10,013 bases of DNA from DATDRS01 sp035291605 (lineage in GTDB: Bacteria; Chloroflexota; Anaerolineae; Anaerolineales; UBA6663), in contig DATDRS010000185.1 in NCBI GenBank assembly GCA_035291605.1, forward strand, positions 1-10,013, in the 5' to 3' direction. The notes beneath the pieces were generated by a model. It was not told where the DNA came from, searched no databases, and saw nothing but the letters and a program-made list of their open reading frames with translations. The translations under genes were made by a program, and so were the position numbers. Below, one piece after another: positions 1 through 5,390 of this stretch; position 1 is the stretch's first letter, and each line of letters begins with the position of its first letter.

Positions 1-1954
1 ACTCGCGGGCGTCGAGCAGACGGCGCGCAATCGCCAGCGAGAACGGCGCGATGAACAGTCCAGAAGCAAAAAACGCCAGCGCCGGGCGGCGGAAGAGGTA
101 GGCGCACCAGGCAAGGACCAGCGCAGCCAGTGCCAGGGCCAATATTCCCGCCCATAGATCAACGAGCAGCGAAATAAGCCCGGCGACGATGGCAATCGCC
201 GTCAACCCAAAACCGGCGGCATAAATCGCCGTCAGATAACTGCGCCGCCGTACGAAATCTTCAGGCAGACGCCGCGCGAGGCCGCGCCCGGCTGAAATAT
301 AGAGCGGCGCAAGCGCGGCGCTGACCGAGGCATACCATTCGGCTCGGAGGCCGGCGGCGAGGAGCGCGAACCCCGCCGCGCCGATGGAACTCCACACCGA
401 GGCATGGGCAAAGACCGCCGCGGGGAATCCCCACGCCAGCAACCCGTAGGCGAGTGACACGAACAGGAAAGCGCCCATTTGCCCCCATGCAGGTTTGCCT
501 GGAACAAACAACACAACGGCCAGAGTCGCGGGGATGAGAATCTGCGGGAGACGCCGGGCCGCGAGGGCGAGGTGATCCCAGCCTCGGGTCGCCCGCCTGA
601 GCAGGATCGCGCCCCCGGCCATGCCTGCGCTGGACGCTGCCACCGAGGCGATTTCCCATTCGAGCGGCAGGCGTAGAATCCGCGTGAGCGCCAGCACCGT
701 GCTGGCTGCGCCGACGAGCGTGATGTAGCCAAAAAATTCGCGGGGGATGCGCCACGCGGTGAAAATATAAATGGCTGTGGATACCAGCGAGGCTGCGAGC
801 CAGTAGGCGTTCACGTTCACGCGCCCGGCCAGGCCGCCGAGTTGATACACCGCGGCAAAATCCACCGCCACCAGCAGCGCGCCTGTGCCGGTGAACACGC
901 CGCCCGCCACCGGAATTTTCAGCCGCGTCCTCAGCCAGAAACCGCCGGCGTAAAACGCAAGCGGCATGGAGGCCACGAAGCCAATTTGCAGCAGGGGATG
1001 GAAGTAACGCCAGTACACCACGACTAGCACCACCACCGAGACGACGAACATGAACGCGCCCAGATACAGCAGGCCGCGCAGCAACGCGCCGGAGACGACC
1101 AGCCCCCACGCACGCTCCCAGGCTTTAGCCCAGTCTATCGGCGGCGCGGGAGGCTTGGGTGGAGGGGCCGGTTTCGACGGAGGAGCAACCGGTTGTCGCG
1201 CTGGCTTTGTAACAAGAGCAGATGCGACCGGTGGGGTGAGAGAAGGCAGAGTAATCACAAGTTCTGGCTCGGCCTGCGCGGCAGAAACCGGGGTGGGCGG
1301 CGCAGGCGCGGCTGATGGCGGCTGGGCCGGTCGAGCGAGTTCGGCGCGTTTTCGATTGAGATAATACCTCAACGAAGCCACTGTCCACGGCGGCAGAGAC
1401 GCAATCGCAAAGTCAATGACTTCCAAATCAGAGGGCGGTTCAATTGGGGCGGAGCGTCCGGCAAGTTCGGTCTTCAACGCCTCCGCCCGCGCTGCAAGCT
1501 CGACATGCAGGTCTCTGGTCGCTATCAGGCCAAGCCCGCTGGCCTCACCCCAATCCTGGACTTGCTTCAGCAGGGCCTCGACGAGGCTCAGTTCACGTGC
1601 GATTTCTTCAGGGGAGCGGGCCGCAACGGGGAGAGATGGCGGAGAGGGTGCGAGAGACGGGGTAACTACGGTAGGCGGTGGCGCAACGGGCAGAGAAGGG
1701 GAAGCCACAGGTAGCGCGATGGGCGGGAGGCCCATTTCCGCTCGCACGGCATTGAGCTGGCTTAAAGCTTCAGCATACAATTGGTCAAGAACCTCCGCTT
1801 GGGGATCGTTCGCACGCTCCGGGGCGTTCAGCCAGCGGAGGAGATATTCCAGGTGCTGGAACTCTTCGAGCGCTGCCCGGTCGTAGACGGTTCCGCACTC
1901 CGAACACTTGACGAGCGCCGTGTCCGAGATATGCTGGCAGCTAGGACACTTCAT
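1..1954 (-). CDS. Zinc-ribbon polytopic membrane protein, C-terminus cut by window edge
   Basis: The frame is open from the ATG at 1954 to the left edge, giving at least 651 residues with the C-terminus missing. An AGGAGG Shine-Dalgarno lies 7 nt upstream (1962-1967) and fixes the start. Residues 3-20 hold two CxxC pairs (C3, C6, C17, C20), a small zinc ribbon typical of cytosolic N-termini. Next come a helical segment, a Pro-rich stretch (about 75-115), a charged helical segment, a second Pro/Ala linker (about 225-271), and then about a dozen hydrophobic helices from residue 285 to the edge. The segments contain few charges, and Arg-rich loops lie between them. The layout resembles large DUF2157/DUF2339-type membrane proteins, but I see no diagnostic motif, so the function is unknown. 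An inference from architecture is a membrane sensor or scaffold with a cytosolic zinc-binding head. The left end is truncated only by the window. Confidence 0.85.
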   Translation of the reverse strand, partial: MKCPSCQHISDTALVKCSECGTVYDRAALEEFQHLEYLLRWLNAPERANDPQAEVLDQLYAEALSQLNAVRAEMGLPPIALPVASPSLPVAPPPTVVTPSLAPSPPSLPVAARSPEEIARELSLVEALLKQVQDWGEASGLGLIATRDLHVELAARAEALKTELAGRSAPIEPPSDLEVIDFAIASLPPWTVASLRYYLNRKRAELARPAQPPSAAPAPPTPVSAAQAEPELVITLPSLTPPVASALVTKPARQPVAPPSKPAPPPKPPAPPIDWAKAWERAWGLVVSGALLRGLLYLGAFMFVVSVVVLVVVYWRYFHPLLQIGFVASMPLAFYAGGFWLRTRLKIPVAGGVFTGTGALLVAVDFAAVYQLGGLAGRVNVNAYWLAASLVSTAIYIFTAWRIPREFFGYITLVGAASTVLALTRILRLPLEWEIASVAASSAGMAGGAILLRRATRGWDHLALAARRLPQILIPATLAVVLFVPGKPAWGQMGAFLFVSLAYGLLAWGFPAAVFAHASVWSSIGAAGFALLAAGLRAEWYASVSAALAPLYISAGRGLARRLPEDFVRRRSYLTAIYAAGFGLTAIAIVAGLISLLVDLWAGILALALAALVLAWCAYLFRRPALAFFASGLFIAPFSLAIARRLLDARE

Positions 1955-1961
1955 ACGCCTG

Positions 1962-2010
1962 CCTCCTGCCGCCAAGGATGCTTGTCATCTTTCCACTTCT
2001 CCTTGGCGGC
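1962..2010 (-). promoter_or_regulatory. Shine-Dalgarno with abutting 11-bp hairpin, 5' leader of the membrane-protein gene
   Basis: On the minus strand a perfect 11-bp inverted repeat (GCCGCCAAGGA and TCCTTGGCGGC, at 1968-1978 and 2000-2010, 21-nt loop) ends directly against the AGGAGG Shine-Dalgarno at 1962-1967. Such a stem in the mRNA could affect access to the ribosome binding site, or the repeat could be a protein-binding site on DNA. The sequence shows only the repeat; the role is inference. Confidence 0.5.
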
Positions 2011-2040
2011 CTCACCTGTGCCTGTGCTGTCACTTTAAAC

Positions 2041-2069
2041 AAAAAGAGCCTTGTCCGAAACAAGACTCT
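2041..2069 (-). terminator. Intrinsic terminator, minus strand
   Basis: Reading minus, the 10-bp stem AGAGTCTTGT / ACAAGGCTCT encloses the loop TTCGG and is followed by a run of T. One stem position is a C/A mismatch on the plus strand but a G-U wobble in minus-strand RNA, which supports the direction. It lies 87 bp before the start of the zinc-ribbon membrane protein and about 215 bp after the stop of the YczE-like gene. It could end a small RNA starting near 2250 or act as an attenuator. Confidence 0.8.
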
Positions 2070-2250
2070 CCCCTCAATGGGACAGGGGGAAAACCCCTTG
2101 CGGGGAGGCCGCGTGGCGTGACCCAAGACAGTTGCTTCTGGAGCGTGTTCCCGCGGCAACCAGAGAATTCAGTTGTGGCCCGGGCGACGGGCGCAATGCT
2201 CATGGCACCCCAGGGCCTGCCCGCCAACTGAGGCGAGCAGGCAAAACCTT
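2041..2250 (-). ncRNA. Candidate structured small RNA or attenuated leader, about 210 nt
   Basis: No convincing protein is coded here. A promoter at 2256-2284 predicts transcription from about 2249-2250, and the terminator at 2041-2069 ends it. Inside, reading minus, an 11-bp hairpin (2215-2242) contains one G-U wobble that would be a mismatch on the other strand. Its loop can pair over 7 nt with CAACTGA at 2169-2175, a possible pseudoknot. A GTTGC/GCAAC stem joins 2131-2135 and 2156-2160. Near 2070-2106, three short C/G-run hairpins are mutually exclusive (CCCC-GCAA-GGGG, GGGG-TTTT-CCCC, and a CCCC/GGGG pair across 11-12 nt). The size is near that of 6S RNA, but I cannot draw the 6S fold. 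A riboswitch-like leader for the gene at 1954 is an equal alternative, because no separate promoter is visible after the terminator. Confidence 0.45.
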
Positions 2251-2255
2251 AGGCC

Positions 2256-2284
2256 ATTATGCGCTTATATTCCTGTCCGGTCAA
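2256..2284 (-). promoter_or_regulatory. Sigma70-type promoter, minus strand
   Basis: The -35 TTGACC (2279-2284) and -10 CATAAT (2256-2261) are separated by exactly 17 bp, and each matches consensus at 5 of 6 positions. The predicted start is near 2249-2250. The -35 touches the stop codon of the YczE-like gene (2285-2287), so this is a separate transcription unit pointing into the structured region and then the zinc-ribbon gene. Confidence 0.6.
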
Positions 2285-2956
2285 TCAGGGTTCGTCAGCA
2301 ATCGGCAGCAAGGGAGCAGCCTCAACCGGCTGGAGCGGCCGGACGCGCAGCAGCCGAAACGCCAACTGCACCGCCGGGCCGATGCTGAGCGCGAAGAGGA
2401 GCGTACCGACGCCGACCGGGCCGCCCAGCAGCCAGCCCACGAGCACGACCCCGATCTCGATGCTGGTGCGGGCCACGCGCACGCTCACCTTGCCCAGGCG
2501 CGAGACGGCGAGCATCAGGCTGTCGCGCGGGCCGGCGCCCGCGTTCACGCCCACGTAGACCGCCGTCGCAAAGCCCATGACAAGCACGGCGAGGAGCAGA
2601 TAGGGAACCCGGATCCACCACGCCAGCGGGGCCGCGGGAACAAACGGTTTCAGCCAGTCCACCCACACGCCAATGGAGAGCATGTTTGCAATCGTGCCCC
2701 ACCCCAGCGGCTGCCGGAGCAGTACGTCGAGGAGGGTGACGACGACCGCTACCAGGATCGTCGCCTGCCCCAGCGTGATGGGAACGTGCAGTGTCAACCC
2801 CTTCTCGAGCACGACCCAGGGTGAGGTGCCGAGGCCGGCCTGCACCATGATGTCAATCGAAATGGCGAAGAGCACAAAGCCAAACTGGATGACGAGGAAA
2901 TCGCGGGCGAACTGCCGCCAGCCGCTCCAGCGCGTGACGAAAATCTTTCCGAGCAT
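2285..2956 (-). CDS. YczE/YyaS/YitT-type integral membrane protein
   Basis: This is a 223-residue protein with about six hydrophobic helices (near residues 20-38, 60-80, 86-100, 115-137, 165-178 and 184-202). Three family signatures are visible: GLGTSPW at 41-47, GAGPRDSLM at 140-148, and a Gly-led last helix (GVGTLLFALSIGPAVQL) at 182-198. Together these place it in the YczE/YyaS/YitT (COG2364) group of inner-membrane proteins, often called transporters, though no substrate is established. Length is normal for the family. The ATG at 2956 is preceded by a short GAGG with only 4 nt spacing, a modest ribosome site. The tail after the last helix is Pro-rich and acidic. The neighbours give no pathway clue. 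Confidence 0.85.
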   Translation of the reverse strand: MLGKIFVTRWSGWRQFARDFLVIQFGFVLFAISIDIMVQAGLGTSPWVVLEKGLTLHVPITLGQATILVAVVVTLLDVLLRQPLGWGTIANMLSIGVWVDWLKPFVPAAPLAWWIRVPYLLLAVLVMGFATAVYVGVNAGAGPRDSLMLAVSRLGKVSVRVARTSIEIGVVLVGWLLGGPVGVGTLLFALSIGPAVQLAFRLLRVRPLQPVEAAPLLPIADEP

Positions 2957-3000
2957 ACAGCCTCATCTAGAGCAGTTTCCGAGTCGCTTTACGAGCGCAG

Positions 3001-3033
3001 AGACCTTTAGGGTCTTCGAGACCCGAAAGGTCT
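3001..3033. repeat. Twin palindromes AGACC-N5-GGTCT
   Basis: Two 15-bp palindromes of the same design, AGACC-N5-GGTCT, lie at 3001-3015 and 3019-3033, separated by TCG. The pair also forms one larger inverted repeat with a single mismatch per arm. The site lies 45-77 bp upstream of the YczE-like start, in its probable leader or promoter region. It could be a double operator or a dispersed intergenic repeat. Confidence 0.6.
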
Positions 3034-3060
3034 GGCCGTAAGCCAAACTGGAATCAGCGA

Positions 3061-3093
3061 TAAAAGAACGAGGCGGCTTGCTCCGCCGCCTCG
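3061..3093 (-). terminator. Intrinsic terminator after the Asp-box gene
   Basis: Reading minus, a perfect 9-bp stem (CGAGGCGGC / GCCGCCTCG, at 3069-3077 and 3085-3093, 7-nt loop) is followed by the T-rich tail TTCTTTTA. It lies about 92 bp after the stop codon of the gene at 3185-4360 and separates it from the YczE-like gene. Confidence 0.65.
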
Positions 3094-3127
3094 CGTTGGA
3101 ATGACTGTATTGTACCTCACCCCCCGG

Positions 3128-3178
3128 CCTGCTTCGCGTCTTCTGACGGAAGTGCACAGTCAGGAGACGCGAAGCGGG
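3128..3178 (-). other. Long stem-loop just after the Asp-box gene stop
   Basis: Arms at 3131-3147 and 3159-3175 pair over 17 bp with one wobble position, around an 11-nt loop, and two or three more pairs extend outward to 3128-3178. The stem starts about 10 nt after the TAG at 3185-3187 in the minus-strand transcript. No T run follows, so it is more likely a 3' mRNA-stabilising stem or an intergenic repeat than the terminator itself. Confidence 0.55.
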
Positions 3179-3184
3179 GCGAGG

Positions 3185-4360
3185 CTACTCCACCACCGCC
3201 GTTGAAACCGAATAGACCGGCGGCAGAAAATCGGCCAACAATTCCCACTTGCCGCCCTCGTCCCGGCTGTAGAAGACCTGCCCCGTGCTCGTGCCGAGAT
3301 ACACACCGCACGGGTCGCAGGAGTCCGTCGCCATGCCTTCGCGCAACACATTCAGATAGGCGCCTTTGTCCGGCAGGCCCCGCGCGAGCCGCTCCCATTT
3401 GCGCCCGCCATCCCGCGAACGATAAACGGCCAGCGCGCCTTCGGGGGCATAGCGATATTCGTCGCTCACTTCGGGCAATACGTAGATCGTCTGCGCTTCG
3501 CGCGGATGAACGGCGATCGGAAAGCCGAAGCGAGCGGGAAGGCCCTCGCCAATGTCCGTCCACGCGTCGCCTGCGTCGTCCGAACGATAAACGCCGCAGT
3601 GATTCTGCTGGAAAAACAAATCGGGATGAGCCGGGCTGCGGACGAGGTGATGGCAGCACTGCCCGACCTCCGGCCACTGCTGGCCTTCGGGCATGAAGCA
3701 CGCCTTCGTGCCTTTGTTTTTCGCCGCCCACGTCTGCCCGCCGTCCTCGGTGCGGAACACGCCCGCCGCCGAGATCGCCACGTGCATCCGGTTGGGGTCT
3801 GCCGGGTGCGGGAGGATGCAGTGCACCATGAGGCCGCCCGCGCCTGGAGACCAGTTCTCGCGCGTGGGGTGGTTGTTGAGGCCGTCCACCGGCGCCCAGG
3901 TCGTCCCGCCATCCTCGCTTTTGAACAGCGCCCCCGGGTCCACGCCGGCCCACATTTCGCCGGGCCGCGCGGCGTGCCCCGGCTCCACGCGCCAGACGCG
4001 CTTGACCGTGCGGCCGTCCTCTTTGGGAAACGCCGGGCCGTCGGCCATCTTCCACGTCTGGCCCAGGTCATTCGAGCGGTGGATGTTCGCGCCGTACACG
4101 TCGTGATACAGCGCGGCGAAAAGCCTGCCCGGACTGCCCTGCCGCTGGTCGAGGGCCAGGTGGTTGACACCCCATCCGGCGAAGTGCGGCCCGCTGAGTT
4201 TCCAGTGTTTGCGCGTGCGGTCGCTCTCGAAGATGAACGCGCCCTTGCGCGTGCCGACGAGGACGAGCACGCGCGTTTTACCTTTGCGAGGGGTCGCCTT
4301 CGGTTGGGAGCGCCTGGTCGAGCGGGATTTTGAACGGGAGGCGGGTTTAGTTTGAGCCAT
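3185..4360 (-). CDS. Asp-box (BNR) repeat beta-propeller protein
   Basis: This 391-residue protein has six Asp-boxes of the form S/T-x-D-x-G-x-x-W, at residues 96-103, 148-155, 204-211, 260-267, 315-322 and 365-372. They have the regular spacing of a sialidase/sortilin-type beta-propeller (exo-alpha-sialidase-like, WD40/YVTN/BNR-like). A family enzyme activity cannot be assigned: Asp-boxes are structural, and I do not see a sialidase catalytic set. Residues 5-29 form a Lys/Arg/Ser-rich basic tail, and there is no signal peptide, so the protein looks cytosolic. Cys and His cluster at 221-255. Two adjacent ATGs exist (4363 and 4360). The GGAG Shine-Dalgarno is 3 nt from the first and 6 nt from the second, so 4360 is preferred. 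The start overlaps the TGA of the upstream YdeI remnant, which implies possible translational coupling. Confidence 0.8.
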   Translation of the reverse strand: MAQTKPASRSKSRSTRRSQPKATPRKGKTRVLVLVGTRKGAFIFESDRTRKHWKLSGPHFAGWGVNHLALDQRQGSPGRLFAALYHDVYGANIHRSNDLGQTWKMADGPAFPKEDGRTVKRVWRVEPGHAARPGEMWAGVDPGALFKSEDGGTTWAPVDGLNNHPTRENWSPGAGGLMVHCILPHPADPNRMHVAISAAGVFRTEDGGQTWAAKNKGTKACFMPEGQQWPEVGQCCHHLVRSPAHPDLFFQQNHCGVYRSDDAGDAWTDIGEGLPARFGFPIAVHPREAQTIYVLPEVSDEYRYAPEGALAVYRSRDGGRKWERLARGLPDKGAYLNVLREGMATDSCDPCGVYLGTSTGQVFYSRDEGGKWELLADFLPPVYSVSTAVVE

Positions 4361-4554
4361 CATGTTCTCCAAAAGCCAATATACTCCCGCCTGTGCGAGG
4401 GCGGGAGCGCGTCGAAGGCAGCCTTTGCCTTTTTGGATTTCGCGAGGGCCTTCCGCAAATCGTCGGGGACGACCGGGCGGGGTTTGACATCTACTTCGAG
4501 GACCACCTTCACTGCGTCGCCCACCCCCGCGCCACATGTGTGTCGTCGTTTGTG
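4360..4554 (-). pseudogene. Remnant of a YdeI/OmdA (DUF1905-type) protein
   Basis: Reading minus, about 60 residues fit the end of DUF1905 and the beginning of the OmdA (bacteriocin-protection, YdeI) domain: a GVGD turn, a V-x-V-x-L-E-V-D strand, P-R-x-V-x-x-P-D-D-L, a Lys/Ala-rich helix, and F-D-A-L-P-P-S-H-R-R-E-Y-I. In intact members that last motif continues into W-I-x-x-A-K and a further helix. Here it stops at TGA (4360-4362) after four unrelated residues. The N-terminal half is also missing, because the upstream bases belong to the CACAGAG repeat. Both ends are lost, so this is a relic even though its frame is open (to 4638). Its stop overlaps the next gene's ATG. Confidence 0.6.
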
Positions 4555-4571
4555 TGGCCCGAAGCGGACAA

Positions 4572-4640
4572 GCCACAGGGCCACAGAAACCACAGAGAAA
4601 ATCCGCAAACTCCGTGAACTCTGCATCTCTGTGGTCAACG
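4572..4640. repeat. CACAGAG-type intergenic repeat with terminal inverted repeat
   Basis: CCACAG occurs three times in short order near 4573-4597. A perfect 10-bp inverted repeat, ACCACAGAGA (4589-4598) and TCTCTGTGGT (4626-4635), encloses a core with ACTCTG and CTCCGTG half-matches. It fills the gap between the VOC gene stop (4653) and the YdeI remnant. It resembles dispersed CACAGAG repeats of bacterial intergenic regions and may also act as a transcript-end stem-loop for the VOC gene. Confidence 0.55.
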
Positions 4641-4652
4641 GCGGTCAGTCAA

Positions 4653-5042
4653 TCAGGCGGCGGGCGGCGGGGTCGAAGAGGCAAACTGAATCCGGTTGCC
4701 CTCCGGGTCGTAGAAGGTCCCATACGCGACCACGCCGGGGATCACCAGGACGTCGTCGCACTTCACGCCTTTGGCGCGGAGGGCCTCGGTGGCTTTGTGC
4801 GCGTCGTCCACGGTCAAGACGAGCGTCGTCCCGCCGACCGCCGGGGGTTTCGCGTGGCCGTCGTGCGACTCCCAGCGATTGATGGCGACGTGCGCCTCAT
4901 TATCACGACCATACTCGATCCAGCCGAACTCGTCGCTGGCCCAGGCAATCGGCCATTCGAGCGTCTCGCCGTAGAACTTCTTGGCGCGCTCCCAGTCGGC
5001 GATATAGAGAGACACGACATTGACATTTTTGAACAGAGACAT
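4653..5042 (-). CDS. VOC family (glyoxalase/bleomycin-resistance fold) protein
   Basis: This 129-residue protein, a usual size for single VOC proteins, has two beta-alpha-beta3 modules. The first starts at residues 7-30 with V-S-L-Y-I-A-D-W-E-R-A-K-K-F-Y-G. The second, at 72-120, ends in F-Y-D-P-E-G-N-R-I-Q-F, the family's closing motif. The His expected seven residues before the first-module Asp (D16) is Val9, and the usual Glu in the closing G-N-x-I-E motif is Gln119. Metal-dependent lyase activity is therefore doubtful, and ligand binding or resistance is as likely. The start is the ATG at 5042 with AAGGA 9 nt upstream; an in-frame extension to 5093 would run through the promoter palindrome and is rejected. 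It is the only intact gene between 4360 and 5850 and has its own strong promoter. Confidence 0.85.
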   Translation of the reverse strand: MSLFKNVNVVSLYIADWERAKKFYGETLEWPIAWASDEFGWIEYGRDNEAHVAINRWESHDGHAKPPAVGGTTLVLTVDDAHKATEALRAKGVKCDDVLVIPGVVAYGTFYDPEGNRIQFASSTPPPAA

Positions 5043-5072
5043 GGGTGGATTTCCTTTCTTGTGTGGGATGAA

Positions 5073-5088
5073 TAGAACGCACGTTCTA
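5073..5088. promoter_or_regulatory. LexA-like palindromic operator TAGAAC-N4-GTTCTA
   Basis: TAGAACGCACGTTCTA is a perfect palindrome in its 6-bp arms, centred at the predicted transcription start of the VOC gene and 31 bp from its ATG. The core GAAC-N4-GTTC is that of the LexA box known from Bacillus and actinobacteria. Position over the start site fits repression. A TetR- or MarR-type repressor site is also possible. Confidence 0.55.
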
Positions 5089-5093
5089 ATCAA

Positions 5094-5122
5094 TTTATAA
5101 GCCGAATTTCCGGGTTTGTCAA
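5094..5122 (-). promoter_or_regulatory. Strong sigma70-type promoter of the VOC gene
   Basis: TTGACA (5117-5122, perfect consensus) and TATAAA (5094-5099, 5 of 6) are spaced by exactly 17 bp. Predicted transcription starts near 5087, inside the palindrome at 5073-5088. A 10-bp direct repeat, CCCGGAAATT on the minus strand, occurs in the spacer (5105-5114) and again upstream (5148-5157), a possible second binding site. Confidence 0.7.
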
Positions 5123-5132
5123 CTCCGATTTT

Positions 5133-5390
5133 TCAATTCGCTCGACCAATTTCCGGGAGAAAAGCAGGTGAGGAGTGAATACTCACAGATGGGGCGAATG
5201 GTTCATCCTCCTGCAGGGCCTGGAACCTGATGGTTTTTGACGAACAAAACCGCTCGCGCAGATAATGCTCGTCAATCGCGAGGTGCATGAAAATTTCGCC
5301 CAGCGACCATTCGTGCTCGCCGCCCGCGTTCTTGACCGCCTTCGCTTCTTCGTGCCCCACCCCGCGTAGCCCGCGCCTTTCTTCTCCCAC
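5133..5390 (-). pseudogene. DinB-like domain fragment
   Basis: Reading minus, a frame that opens only with a GTG at 5390 encodes HEWSLGEIFMHLAIDE and then HYLRERF (about 5247-5316). This resembles the W-S-x-G-E-I-x-x-H-L-A helix of DinB/YfiT-type four-helix metal proteins, including the His. The remaining residues before and after do not continue the domain. With about 85 codons against the roughly 150 of a whole DinB protein, and no ribosome site, it is best read as a fragment. It directly follows the peptidase T remnant and overlaps it in another frame. The family call rests on one motif. Confidence 0.35.

Noticed and set aside
261..1109. Minus-strand frame of 282 codons, Arg/Ala/Gly-rich
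   Set aside because: It overlaps the membrane-protein frame, which continues unbroken from a zinc ribbon with good ribosome site to the edge and shows regular hydrophobic helices.
2300..2330. GGGAGCAGCC stretch recalling the conserved loop of SRP RNA
   Set aside because: The neighbouring CCGGAAGG part and the closing stem are absent, and the bases code for the C-terminus of the YczE-like protein in a consistent frame.
3117..4055. Minus-strand frame of 312 codons overlapping the Asp-box gene
   Set aside because: It is an out-of-frame shadow with Arg-rich composition and no domain; the Asp-box frame explains the same bases.
4364..4576. N-terminal extension of the Asp-box protein to 4576
   Set aside because: The extension overlaps the YdeI remnant in another frame and shows no conserved features; GGAG before 4360/4363 gives a better start.
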